Shown here in pieces: positions 7,719-19,909 of a DNA stretch of 64,000 nt. The stretch is from Duganella phyllosphaerae (GTDB lineage Bacteria; Pseudomonadota; Gammaproteobacteria; Burkholderiales; Burkholderiaceae_D). Each line of letters begins with the position of its first letter. Position 1 is the first letter of the stretch. A program made the translations under genes and the position numbers. Below the pieces are notes generated by a model. The model ran no database searches. It was not told the DNA's origin and saw only the letters and a program-made list of their open reading frames with translations. The stretch is taken from positions 1-64,000 of the forward strand of contig NZ_LROM01000125.1 of the NCBI RefSeq assembly GCF_001758785.1, given 5' to 3'.

Positions 7719-9716
7719 GTGCAACACTCATTGACCTTCCATCCCCGTCATCAACCGCGCGCCATGGCCGTTGCCGTCACCACAGCGGCTTCCACTGCGC
7801 TCTGCGCCGTATTGTCGTCGGCGCCAGCCACGGCAGCGGCCGACTCCGCAACCAACTCCGCAGCCAACTCCGCCATCACGCCGCCTGGCATCGTCTACAG
7901 CGTCGTCAACCTGTGGCCCGAAAGCGGTGGCACCGCCTTGCTTAACGAACGCGGCCAGGCCGTCTTCAATTCCTTCAACTACTACGGCGCCACCAACGGC
8001 TTTTTCGACGGCGACCGCGTCCACCCTATCGGCACCCTCGGCGGCACCTACACCCTGGTGCGCGGCTTGAACAACCTCGGGGTGGTGGTTGGCAGTTCGG
8101 AAGACGCCGCGCCACGCAGCAACATCCTCGGCTTTACCTGGACTGCGGCCGGCGGCATGCGCGCGCTGCCGGGAACCTCGGTGGCCAGCGCGGAAGACAT
8201 CAACGACCTGCAGTACATCGCCGGCCTCAATGCCGAAACCGGCATCTCTTCGCGCGCCGTGCGGTGGAATCCGGGCGGCGCCCTCGTACCGCTGGGGCCG
8301 CAGCCGTTTTCGCTGTCCATCGCCCATGCCATCAACCGGCAAAACATCGCCACCGGGTATGGCGACGCCGCTTCCGGGGCCATTACCGCCATGTTGTGGG
8401 ATGCCAGCGGCAGGCGAACCGACCTGGGCACCTTGGGCGGCACCCGGGCGTTCGGGCTGCATATCAACGAGCGTACCGAAGTGGCCGGCCGTTCCGACAC
8501 CGCCAACAGTCCGAATGAGCAGGCGTTTTTCTGGAGCCGCCTGACCGGCATGGTGCCGATCGACGGTGGCGGTCCGCTGACCGATGTGACCAGCCTGAAC
8601 GATCGCAGCGAGGCGGTCGGCTACGCGCTGCGCAACGACCAACGCCTGTTTGCCTACAAGTGGACGCCCACCGGCGGACTCGCACGATTGCCCGGCTATC
8701 CGCTTGCCGACAGCTTTGCCAGCGACATCAATAACGCCGGCGAGATCGTCGGCACGGTCCAGTGGCCGGGAGGCCAGGGCGCGACCTTTTCGCGCGCCGT
8801 GCGCTGGGCGGGCCTCACCACCCCGATCGACTTGAACAGCCGCCTCTACCGGGCGCCGCCAGGACTGGTCGTGCAATATGGTCAGGCGATCAATGAAGCG
8901 GGCGTCATCCTGGCCAACTCGAATGCGGGCCTGGTCATGCTGCGTCCCGGCACGCGCGGCACCGACGCGCCGGTGCTCGGTCCGATCACCACCTTGCCGC
9001 GCACGGTGGAACTGGGCCAGGATCTCACGCTGACCGTCAACTTCATCGACAACTCGCCCTCGCAAACCCACCAGGCCAGCGTGGTGTGGACCGATGGCTG
9101 CCCGTCACCTGCACCCATCGTGCGCGAGGCCGGCGGCGTGGGGCAGGTCACACTGCGCCACCGCTTCTGCGCCGCAGGCTTCCAGGCGGTGCGCGTGCGC
9201 GTCACCGACTCGGCTGGCCGCTCGACCGAGCTGGTACAGGACGTGACGGTGGATGATCCGGCGCTGGCCTCGGTCAGCGGCGCCGGCACGCTGCGCCTCG
9301 GCACCGGCGCTGCCCCCGTCGGCCGGGCAAGCAGCGCGGCGCCATTGCATTTTTCTCTGTGGGCGCCGCTGGGTGGCGATACCAACCGCGCGCCAGCGAA
9401 GGCGCTGGTGCTGAGCGGGCCGTTCCACTTCCGCGGCGAGCAGATCGGCGTCAGCCGTGCAGGACAGGTGGCCCACGTGAGCGGCACCGGGCGATTCAAC
9501 GGCCGTGCCGGCTACCGCTTCACGCTCGAAGCGCATGATGGCGGCAGCCAAAGTGGCGCGCCGGATCGCCTGCAGGTGCGCATCACCCATGTCGATGCGG
9601 TTACCGGCGCCGAGGTCGTCGATTACGACAACGCTGCCCCGGCCACCCTGACTGCAGCTGCAGCGACGCTCGACCGCACTGTGGTGGATGATGGCGGCGT
9701 CACCCTGCGCGACTAG
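7719..9716 (+). CDS. Secreted HAF-repeat protein with C-terminal PKD-like region
   Basis: The 665-residue protein is probably exported: a signal peptide rich in Ala/Thr/Val ends near ATAAADS (residue about 45). An Asn-Ser-Ala stretch follows. The N-terminal 380 residues carry repeated blocks of the extracellular HAF type, for example IGTLGGTYTLVRGLNNLGVV and LGTLGGTRAFGLHINE. Such blocks fold as beta-propeller-like blades. From about residue 400 come an Ig/PKD-like segment (PITTLPRTVELGQDLTLTV) and a post-PKD beta domain. The GTG start at 7719 follows GGGAGA; an ATG at 7764 is the alternative. The function is unknown; a cell-surface or extracellular binding role is inferred from the domains. 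Confidence 0.7.
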   Translation: MQHSLTFHPRHQPRAMAVAVTTAASTALCAVLSSAPATAAADSATNSAANSAITPPGIVYSVVNLWPESGGTALLNERGQAVFNSFNYYGATNGFFDGDRVHPIGTLGGTYTLVRGLNNLGVVVGSSEDAAPRSNILGFTWTAAGGMRALPGTSVASAEDINDLQYIAGLNAETGISSRAVRWNPGGALVPLGPQPFSLSIAHAINRQNIATGYGDAASGAITAMLWDASGRRTDLGTLGGTRAFGLHINERTEVAGRSDTANSPNEQAFFWSRLTGMVPIDGGGPLTDVTSLNDRSEAVGYALRNDQRLFAYKWTPTGGLARLPGYPLADSFASDINNAGEIVGTVQWPGGQGATFSRAVRWAGLTTPIDLNSRLYRAPPGLVVQYGQAINEAGVILANSNAGLVMLRPGTRGTDAPVLGPITTLPRTVELGQDLTLTVNFIDNSPSQTHQASVVWTDGCPSPAPIVREAGGVGQVTLRHRFCAAGFQAVRVRVTDSAGRSTELVQDVTVDDPALASVSGAGTLRLGTGAAPVGRASSAAPLHFSLWAPLGGDTNRAPAKALVLSGPFHFRGEQIGVSRAGQVAHVSGTGRFNGRAGYRFTLEAHDGGSQSGAPDRLQVRITHVDAVTGAEVVDYDNAAPATLTAAAATLDRTVVDDGGVTLRD

Positions 9717-9730
9717 CCCACCCCGCGCTG

Positions 9731-9752
9731 AAACCGCTAGTCGGTAGCGTTT
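9731..9752. promoter_or_regulatory. Short hairpin between HAF gene and double kinase
   Basis: CGCTA and TAGCG pair around GTCGG, flanked by AAA and TTT, which pair after one bulged C. It lies 15 bases after the HAF-gene stop. It may be a weak terminator or a binding site; there is no long T run. Confidence 0.3.
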
Positions 9753-9839
9753 GTGATCTGCCGAACATAAGGAAGGCGCCGCTTGCCTCATACTGTCGGC
9801 TTGGCAACTCATCAACCCTACCATCGGCAGTATGTTCAC

Positions 9840-13275
<3,436 letters not shown>

Positions 13276-13289
<14 letters not shown>

Positions 13290-14172
13290 ACTGCGTGGCG
13301 ATAAAATCGATAAAGGCGCGCACCTTGGCCGGCTGGTTCTGGCGGCTGAGGTAATACAGATACAGGTCGGCGTCGGGCAAGGTGTAGTCGGGCATGACCT
13401 GCTTCAGGCGTCCGCTGGCCAGGTACCTGGCGGCGTCCCACTCCGAGCGCTGGACGATGCCGTGGCCGGCCAGCGCCCACAGCATGACGATGTCGCCGTC
13501 GTTGCTGGAGACGGCGCCGCGCACCTTCACCAGTTCTTCCACTTTGCCTTTTTGCAGGCGCCAGGTGCCGTACACGTCGTCGTTCTGGCGGTGCAGGATG
13601 CAGCGATGGCGGTGCAGTTCGGCCGGCGTGCGCGGCTCGCCCCACTGTTTCAGGTAGCCGGGCGACGCGCATAAAAAGCGCCGGTTGGCCATCAGCTTGC
13701 GGGCCGTGAGGCGCGTATCGGGCAGCTCGCCGAAGCGGATCGCCAGGTCGTACGCTTCCTCCACCAGGCTGATGGGCCGGTCGGTCAGGTGCAGCTCCAC
13801 TTCCACTTCCGGGTACGCATGGGCAAAGCGCGAGACGATGGGCGCGATGCGGGTGCGCCCGAAACCCGGCGTGGCGTTTACTCGCAGGAGGCCCTTGGGC
13901 GCGGCACGGCCGCTGGCCACCGATTCCTCCATCTCGCGGATCTGGTGCAGGATGTGCGCGGCCTGCGCCAGGTATGACTCACCTTCGTTGGTGAGACTGA
14001 TACGGCGCGTGGTGCGATTTACCAGGCGCACGCCCAGGCGCTGCTCCAGCACGGCGAGACGCTTGGTGATGGCGGGCGGCGTGACGCCCAGTTCGCGCGC
14101 GGTGGCGCTCATGCTGCCCAGCTTGGCCAGCAGCACGAAGAAGGTCAGGTCAGGGGCCGCATCACTCTTCAT
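13276..14172 (-). CDS. LysR-type regulator, probably of tartrate dehydratase
   Basis: This is a full-length LysR regulator of 298 residues. The winged helix-turn-helix is intact at the N-terminus (SATARELGVTPPAITKRLAV, about residues 22-42) and ends in NRTTRRISLT. The effector domain begins at about residue 90 (GLLRVNATPGFGRTRIAP). It is transcribed divergently from the tarD-like gene at 14272 with 99 bases between them, the classical layout for a LysR regulator and its target. A TTTAT-N9-ATAAA repeat lies directly upstream. Control of the dehydratase by tartrate or a related diacid is inferred from context. Confidence 0.8.
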
Positions 14173-14181
14173 CTGTCATTC

Positions 14182-14200
14182 TTTATCTAAAGTGAATAAA
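14182..14200. promoter_or_regulatory. Candidate LysR binding site in the divergent promoter
   Basis: TTTAT (14182-14186) and ATAAA (14196-14200) form an inverted repeat around nine bases, ten bases upstream of the LysR start codon. It resembles the T-N11-A type of LysR site and would suit autoregulation. The match is short. Confidence 0.35.
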
Positions 14201-14271
14201 GGTTTCAATCCAGGTAAATTGTAGCAGTGTGGTTCAATAGTAGACTGGTTCCACTTTGACAGGAGAACCGC

Positions 14272-15435
14272 ATGAAAATCGTTGAAATCCGCGAAAAAAC
14301 CGTCCCGATCAGCTCGCCTATCCGCAATGCCTATATCGACTTCAGCAAGATGACCCTGAGCCTGGTGGCGGTGGTCACCGACGTCATCCGCGATGGCAAG
14401 CCGGTGATCGGCTACGGTTTCAATTCCAATGGCCGTTACGGCCAGGGCACCCTGATGCGCGAGCGTTTCATTCCGCGCATCCTTGAAGCCGATCCGGCCA
14501 GCCTGGTCGATGATGCCGGCACCAACCTCGATCCCCACAAAATCTGGAACTGCATGTTCACCAACGAAAAGCCGGGCGGCCACGGCGAGCGCTCGGTGGC
14601 GATCGGCACCATCGACATGGCGGTGTGGGACGCGGTGGCCAAGATCGAAGGCAAGCCGCTGTTCCAGCTGCTGGCCGACCGCTACGGCAACGGCCAGGCC
14701 GACCGCAAGATTTTCGTGTACGCCGCCGGCGGTTATTACTACCCGGGCCAGGATCATGGCAAGCTCAAGGACGAGATGCGCAGCTACATCGACCGGGGTT
14801 ACACGGTGGTGAAGAAGAAAATCGGCGGCGCCGACCTCGACGAAGATTTGCGTCGTATCGACTCGGTGCTCAGCGTTTTACAGGATGGCCAGAAACTGGC
14901 GGTGGACGCCAACGGCCGCTTCAACCTCGATACGGCGATCAAGTATGCCAAGGCACTGTCGCAGTACGACCTGTTCTGGTACGAGGAGCCGGGCGACCCG
15001 CTCGACTTCGAGTTGCAGGCCACCTTGCGCAATTATTACAAGAACCCGATGGCCACCGGCGAAGACCTGTTCTCGATGCAGGATGCGCGCAACCTGGTCC
15101 GCTACGGTGGCATGCGCGCCGACCGCGACTGGCTGCAATTCGACTGCGCGCTCAGCTACGGCCTGGTGGAATACCTGCGCACGCTCGACATGCTGCGCGA
15201 GCACGGCTGGTCGCCCAAGCGCTGCATTCCTCACGGCGGCCACCAGATGTCGCTCAATATCGCGGCCGGCCTGGGGCTGGGCGGTAACGAATCGTATCCC
15301 GACCTGTTCCAGCCCTACGGCGGCTTCCCTGACGGCGTGACGGTCGACGACGGCCACATCATGCTGCCGGAACTGCCGGGCATCGGCTTCGAGGGCAAGG
15401 CAGACCTGTATCGCGAGATGGTGAAACTGGCTTAG
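14272..15435 (+). CDS. tarD: D(-)-tartrate dehydratase (enolase superfamily)
   Basis: This enzyme dehydrates D(-)-tartrate to oxaloacetate in the cytoplasm, a mandelate-racemase-group reaction needing Mg2+. The 387-residue sequence closely follows the Bradyrhizobium TarD that I remember, including PISSPIRNAYIDF, NEKPGGHGERSVA and CIPHGGHQMSLNIAAGLGLGG. Catalytic residues fall in place: base K183 (KKKIGG), metal ligands D212, E238 and E264, and acid H321 (IPHGGH). ATG at 14272 follows AGGAGA. It is monocistronic and divergent from a LysR gene. No tartrate transporter is adjacent. Some other enolase-superfamily acid-sugar dehydratase is possible but less likely. Confidence 0.85.
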   Translation: MKIVEIREKTVPISSPIRNAYIDFSKMTLSLVAVVTDVIRDGKPVIGYGFNSNGRYGQGTLMRERFIPRILEADPASLVDDAGTNLDPHKIWNCMFTNEKPGGHGERSVAIGTIDMAVWDAVAKIEGKPLFQLLADRYGNGQADRKIFVYAAGGYYYPGQDHGKLKDEMRSYIDRGYTVVKKKIGGADLDEDLRRIDSVLSVLQDGQKLAVDANGRFNLDTAIKYAKALSQYDLFWYEEPGDPLDFELQATLRNYYKNPMATGEDLFSMQDARNLVRYGGMRADRDWLQFDCALSYGLVEYLRTLDMLREHGWSPKRCIPHGGHQMSLNIAAGLGLGGNESYPDLFQPYGGFPDGVTVDDGHIMLPELPGIGFEGKADLYREMVKLA

Positions 15436-15538
15436 CCTGGATCAAGCGAACGGTCGGACGCGGCGTGCGAGAGCGTTGTGATGGGGACTAGAATGATGAT
15501 TCCTTTTGCAATGTTTTCAACCTTCTCGTGGAGCAATT

Positions 15539-15937
15539 ATGGCTACCTCATTCGATCCGTTCTGGATGTTCAAGATGCCGCTGTCGGGCGACGTCATGCA
15601 GCGCTTCAATTCGCCATTTTTCTCGCCGACGTTTAACTTCGCTGGCGACGCCGGGGTCGAAGACCGCGTGGTGTCGGAAGTGGCCAGTTACGGCAAGCAG
15701 ATAGGCTGGCTCAACGACCTGGTGATCAAGCTGGCGGAAAAGCAGGAGGCCGATATCGATGTCCTCAACAAGGTGAAAAAAGCCAGGGCTGACATCGAGG
15801 ACATCAAACAGGCGCAAACGACGACCGTGTTGCGCACGGCAGTCGACGCCCTCAAGCAGCTCGAAACCAGCGAGCCCGACCTGTACAAGCAATTGATCAA
15901 GCGGCACGCCGAAGCTGCCACCCGATCGCCGTCGTGA
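15539..15937 (+). CDS. Small helical protein of unknown function
   Basis: I do not recognise a family. The 132-residue product opens with an aromatic segment (DPFWMFKMP, then FNSPFFSPTFNF). A long charged helix follows (GKQIGWLNDLVIKLAEKQ, then VLNKVKKARADIEDI) with heptad-like spacing. It has no signal peptide, membrane helix or cysteine. The overall shape recalls phasin-like granule-associated proteins, but I cannot claim homology. ATG at 15539 has GGAG six bases ahead; the open frame begins at 15506. Its stop codon abuts the stop of the convergent VOC gene (TGA then TCA). Confidence 0.6.
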   Translation: MATSFDPFWMFKMPLSGDVMQRFNSPFFSPTFNFAGDAGVEDRVVSEVASYGKQIGWLNDLVIKLAEKQEADIDVLNKVKKARADIEDIKQAQTTTVLRTAVDALKQLETSEPDLYKQLIKRHAEAATRSPS

Positions 15938-16354
15938 TCAACCCTGATTGGCCACATCCAGCACCCACACCACGCCGAACTGATCCTTGAGCATGCCGTA
16001 CAACGGCGACCACGACGAAGCCGCCAGCGGCGCAATGACGGTGGCGCCCTCGGCCAGCCCGGCCCAGTAGCCGGCAATCTCCTCGGCGCTGTCGCCGCGC
16101 ACGGAAACGTAGTAGGCGTTCTGGCCCTGGTCCCACGGCATGGCCGCCGGTACGTCGAACGCCATCACGCAAAAGCCGTTGTCGGCGACCACCTGGCCCC
16201 AGATGATGAGGTCCGCTGCGGCGGGATCATCGGTCATGCCGGCCTGGCCGTGGGTGGCCAGTGTGACCCGGCCACCGAACACCGCGTGGTAAAAATTGAG
16301 GGCCTGGCGGGCGGTGCCCCGCAGGTTGATGTGGGCTACGGATTTGATGGACAT
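15938..16354 (-). CDS. VOC-superfamily protein of the PhnB/glyoxalase type
   Basis: This is a 138-residue protein with paired beta-alpha-beta-beta-beta modules. AHINLRGTARQALNFYHAVFGG is the entry typical of PhnB-like VOC proteins. LKDQFGVVWVLD closes the second module. Members bind metals or small ligands; some resist bleomycin-like drugs, but most are uncharacterised. Upstream and divergent lies a decayed YafY-type regulator (16473-16841), a common partner of such genes, so control of this gene may have been lost or changed. Ligand unknown. Confidence 0.8.
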   Translation of the reverse strand: MSIKSVAHINLRGTARQALNFYHAVFGGRVTLATHGQAGMTDDPAAADLIIWGQVVADNGFCVMAFDVPAAMPWDQGQNAYYVSVRGDSAEEIAGYWAGLAEGATVIAPLAASSWSPLYGMLKDQFGVVWVLDVANQG

Positions 16355-16472
16355 GCAAGATTCTCCAGGATAGTGAGAGTGGCGAACCCGCTCCGGTCGG
16401 TCAACCGGACGGGGTAATGGTCGAGACCGGTGGTACTATATCGACCCCTCCTGCCAAATACTGTCAGTTGTC

Positions 16473-16841
16473 ATGTCGCGATCCGATCGTGTGTTTCGTG
16501 TGTTTCGCCTGTTGCAGGCCTTGCGTACCTTGCCTGCACCCGTGACGGCGCAGCGCCCGGCCCGCGAGACCGGCTTCTTCCCCCAGTCGGTCTACCGCTC
16601 GGCTGGAAACTGCGCGAGAGCCTGCGGGACGGTGGCGCCGATATCGGCGGCGAACGTGGCTACGGCTATTCGCTGATCGAGGACGGCAGCCTGCCGCCGC
16701 AAATGTTCAACCGGCTCGAGATCGAGGCGCTGGTGCTGGGCCTGTCCGAAGTGCGTCACATGGGCGATCCCGTCCTGGCCAAGGTGAATCTACCTGGCCG
16801 AACTTCAGGCCGCAGCGCCGGAAGCGCCGCCTTCGTTTTAA
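16473..16841 (+). pseudogene. Decayed YafY-type (HTH_11/WYL) regulator
   Basis: The first 43 codons read like the start of a YafY-family DNA-binding domain (MSRSDRVFRVFRLLQALRTL, then VTAQR and SVYR). Near 16598-16606 the reading frame shifts: the continuation KLRESLRDGGADIGGERGYGY and RLEIEALVLGLSEVRHMGDP is in another frame, consistent with loss of one base. Homology stops at about 16785. Only a short tail in a third frame (LAELQAAAPEAPPSF then stop) remains before the porin-like gene, so the WYL ligand domain is gone. At least one frameshift and one internal deletion are needed to explain this. Confidence 0.65.
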
Positions 16842-16850
16842 AGGAAAAAT

Positions 16851-18074
16851 ATGTTGTCGAAAAATGTCAAAGGCTGGTGCGGATGCGCAGCGGCCGCTAC
16901 TGTCCTGTTGTCCGGCGGTGTCGCCGTGGCGGCCGACGAGGGCAAGTCGCCCCTCACCGTGGGCGGTGCGATCCGCTTCAATTATGTTTACAAGAGCTGG
17001 CAGGACGAATATCGCAACGGCTTCTTCGGCCTGGACACCGCCCGCCTCGACGTCAACTACGACGACGGCACCACCATCGGCTCGGCCCAGTACCGCTACA
17101 ATAATTTCCCGAAAGGGCAGGGCGGCTATTGGCAGCATTTCCTCCACCACGGCTGGATTGGACGCCGCTTCGACGACAAGAGCGAGCTGCACATCGGCGT
17201 GGACAAGAACCTGTTCGGCCTGCAGCCGTACGCGTCGAACAATTTTTATGAGTCGATCGCGTTCTATGCCGGCTTCGAGGACAAGTACGACCTCGGTGTG
17301 ACCTACCTCAGCAAGCCCGGTCCGGTCGAATGGCAGGTGGGCTTTTACCCGCGCGACGGCGGCTCTTACGGTGGTGGCAGCAATACCGCGCCCTCGGCCA
17401 ACCGCTACTCGTACAACATCGTGGCCGACGACGATGCGCAAGGCTTCGGCACCGGCCAGCGCGATACCGAGCGCAACACCCTGATCGGCCGCGTGGCGTT
17501 CAAGCTGGGCGACCAGGGCCGGCAGGAAGTGGGCTTTTCGGGACTGACCGGTAATATCCGCAACGAAGCGCGCGCCAACGGCGCCGTCAACACCCGCCGC
17601 AACGCCTTTGCCGTGCACTTCAAGGGCAAGTCGGGACCGTTCGATGTGATGTTGCAGGCGATGCGCTACGACTACCGCACCAGCCACGAAGCCACGCAGA
17701 CCTACGGCGGCCTGGACGCCAACAGTTTCGTCATGATCGGCGGCTTCGGCTACCCCTACCCGGTGGCGTCCAAGGGCGACATCTACATCGCCAACGCCAG
17801 CTACGACATCGGCGGCAAGGTCGGACCGTTCAGCGGCTTCAAGGTCTATAACGACTACAGCATGCTGCACAAGCGCGTGGGCAGCTACAAGGACTCGGCC
17901 CAGAACGTTACGGGCCTGAGCTTCTCGGCCGGTAAATGGTCGTTCTCCGCCGACTTCATGTTGGGCAAGCACCACCCGTACATCTCACCGGACTTTGGTG
18001 GCCTGGGTTCGACTTCGGCCGAGCATCCCGGGTATAGCCGCCGTATCAATTTGCAGGCGGGGTATTACTTCTAA
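16851..18074 (+). CDS. Outer-membrane beta-barrel protein, porin-like
   Basis: The 407-residue protein has a cleavable signal peptide (cleavage probably after GVAVAA, residue about 28). Alternating amphipathic strands follow throughout, and it ends in Phe (LQAGYYF), the recognition signal for barrel assembly in the outer membrane. No close family name comes to mind; it resembles general or carbohydrate/acid-specific porins. ATG at 16851 has AAGGAAAA directly ahead. It starts right after the decayed YafY gene and may now rely on read-through or on a promoter within that remnant. Substrate unknown. Confidence 0.75.
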   Translation: MLSKNVKGWCGCAAAATVLLSGGVAVAADEGKSPLTVGGAIRFNYVYKSWQDEYRNGFFGLDTARLDVNYDDGTTIGSAQYRYNNFPKGQGGYWQHFLHHGWIGRRFDDKSELHIGVDKNLFGLQPYASNNFYESIAFYAGFEDKYDLGVTYLSKPGPVEWQVGFYPRDGGSYGGGSNTAPSANRYSYNIVADDDAQGFGTGQRDTERNTLIGRVAFKLGDQGRQEVGFSGLTGNIRNEARANGAVNTRRNAFAVHFKGKSGPFDVMLQAMRYDYRTSHEATQTYGGLDANSFVMIGGFGYPYPVASKGDIYIANASYDIGGKVGPFSGFKVYNDYSMLHKRVGSYKDSAQNVTGLSFSAGKWSFSADFMLGKHHPYISPDFGGLGSTSAEHPGYSRRINLQAGYYF

Positions 18075-18086
18075 GGAAGAGGGCGG

Positions 18087-19106
18087 TCAGTGCCGCCGCT
18101 TGACCGCCCGCTGTACCTTGCCACCCCGATATCCCGCCAGCCACGATCGCGCCCGGTTGGCGTCGGCAGCGTGCGAGTATTTGCCCTGCGAGTTCAAGAA
18201 CACCATCACCGTCGGCCGGTTGTTGACCATGGTGTAGAGCACCATGCAGCGGCCCGCTTCGGAGATGTAGCCGGTCTTTTGCAGGCGGATGCGCCAGTTG
18301 CTGCTGGCGGTCAGGCGGTTGGTGTTGTGGTACACGCTGGTGCCGCGCCCCTGGCGGATGCTGAACGCGTGGTCGGTGGAGTAGCGCCGGATCAGGGCGC
18401 TCTTTTCGGCGGCGATCACCAGTTTGGCTAGGTCGCTCGGGGTGGACACGTTGGCGCTCGACAGGCCGGTGGGTTCCACGTAACGCGTGTTGCGCATCCC
18501 CAGCGTGCGGGCCTTGCGGTTCATCGCGGCCACAAAGGCGCGGGTGCCGCCCGGATAATTGCGGCCCAGCGCGGACGCGGCCCGGTTCTCCGAACTCATC
18601 AACGCCAGGTGCAGCATGGACGTGCGCGGCAGCGTGGTGCCCACTTGCAGTCGCGACGATGAATATTTCAATCGGTCGACGTCCGCGCTGGTGACGGTGA
18701 TCTGCTGGGTCATGCTCTGGCCCGCGTCGAGCACCACCAGCGCCGTCATCAGCTTGGTGAGCGACGCAATCGGCAGGACCGTATCCGGGTTTTTCTGGTA
18801 CAGCACGTCCTGCGTGGTCGGATCGAGGATGACCACTGCGCTCGAGCGCAGCGCCGCCAGGTGCGCCGCGTTCGGTGCTTGCGAGACCGCCACCGCTTTG
18901 GCCATCTTGCGCTTGCGCAGCGGCTTGACGGCCTTGGCTGTCCTGGCCCTGGTCGCCTTGGCCTTCACTGCCTTGCTGGACTTGGTGACCTTGGCTTTGT
19001 GCCGGGTATCGGCGCCGTATGCGTCCACCGGCGCTTGCAAGCCTGCCAGGCCCACCACGCACATCAGGGAAAAAATCAACGGCTTCAGTAGTTTCATGCT
19101 TTTCAT
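18087..19106 (-). CDS. pbpG: D-alanyl-D-alanine endopeptidase, PBP7 type, with basic linker
   Basis: This is a low-molecular-weight penicillin-binding protein of the periplasm that cuts cross-links in peptidoglycan. The three active-site motifs are present: S115-x-x-K118 (SLTK), S172-x-N174 (SEN) and K277-T-G (KTG). After the signal peptide (to about residue 30), residues 36-72 form a Lys/Ala/Arg-rich stretch (KAKVTKSSKAVKAKATRART and onward) that ordinary PBP7 lacks. The start at 19106 gives a standard signal sequence; the frame is open to 19157. The length of 339 residues is slightly above the family norm because of the basic insert. It is divergent from a QseBC-like two-component pair. Confidence 0.88.
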   Translation of the reverse strand: MKSMKLLKPLIFSLMCVVGLAGLQAPVDAYGADTRHKAKVTKSSKAVKAKATRARTAKAVKPLRKRKMAKAVAVSQAPNAAHLAALRSSAVVILDPTTQDVLYQKNPDTVLPIASLTKLMTALVVLDAGQSMTQQITVTSADVDRLKYSSSRLQVGTTLPRTSMLHLALMSSENRAASALGRNYPGGTRAFVAAMNRKARTLGMRNTRYVEPTGLSSANVSTPSDLAKLVIAAEKSALIRRYSTDHAFSIRQGRGTSVYHNTNRLTASSNWRIRLQKTGYISEAGRCMVLYTMVNNRPTVMVFLNSQGKYSHAADANRARSWLAGYRGGKVQRAVKRRH

Positions 19107-19246
19107 GCAGCGGGGCCCAGGCTGGAGTAACGACGTCCGGATGGTAGGCAAGCACACTTAGCAGTCACTTAGCGGACGTTCCATGCGCGATGCCGTTAAA
19201 ATACCGCCCTGGCGCCGACATTCGGCGCGGAAATCGAAAGGACGTC

Positions 19247-19909
19247 ATGCGGGTGCTGTTGGTGGAAGACGATGACATGATCGGCAACGCGATCCAGCAG
19301 GCGCTGCGCGAAGCCAGTTATGGCGTCGATTGGGTGGTCGATGGCGACGCTGCGCTCGACTCGCTGGCCTGCAATCCGTACCAGATGGTGCTGCTCGACC
19401 TGGGCCTGCCGCGGCGCGACGGCATGTCGGTGCTGCACACGCTGCGCGCAGCCGGCCGCGGCGTGCCGGTGCTGGTGCTCACCGCGCGCGACGCCACCGA
19501 AGACCGCGTGGCTGGCCTCGATGGCGGCGCCGACGATTACCTGGTCAAACCGTTCGCGCTGTCCGAACTGCTGGCGCGCATGCGCGCCGTCACCCGCCGC
19601 CAGGCCGCCGCCGTCGGCCCCAACCTGGGCAACGGCGTGATCACGCTCGACCCGGCCACCCACGAAGCCTGCCGCGATAGCCGCCAGGTGCGCCTGACCG
19701 GTCGCGAATTCGCCTTGTTGCAGGCGCTGATGGTGCGCCCCGGCGCGATCCTCTCGCGCACTGAACTGGAAAACCGCATCTACGGCTGGAACGAGGAAGT
19801 GGAAAGCAACGCGGTCGAGTTCCTGATCCACGCGCTGCGCAAAAAACTCGGCGCCGACGCCATCAAGAACGTGCGCGGCGTGGGCTGGATGGTGTCCAAG
19901 GCGCCATGA
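19247..19909 (+). CDS. OmpR-family response regulator, QseB/PmrA-like
   Basis: The DNA-binding partner of the kinase at 19906. The receiver (residues 1-115) has the acidic pair EDDD, the phosphorylatable Asp in MVLLDLGLP and the conserved Lys in LVKPF. The C-terminal winged helix (about 125-215) ends in KNVRGVGWMV. ATG at 19247 has AAAGGA ahead. The stop overlaps the kinase start by four bases (ATGA), so the two are translationally coupled. The target genes are not visible; the divergent pbpG is a candidate by position only. Confidence 0.88.
   Translation: MRVLLVEDDDMIGNAIQQALREASYGVDWVVDGDAALDSLACNPYQMVLLDLGLPRRDGMSVLHTLRAAGRGVPVLVLTARDATEDRVAGLDGGADDYLVKPFALSELLARMRAVTRRQAAAVGPNLGNGVITLDPATHEACRDSRQVRLTGREFALLQALMVRPGAILSRTELENRIYGWNEEVESNAVEFLIHALRKKLGADAIKNVRGVGWMVSKAP

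Noticed and set aside
9783..9839. Upstream TTG start for the double kinase
   Set aside because: The 19 extra residues have no domain similarity; the ATG at 9840 places the PAS-like domain at a normal distance from the N-terminus.
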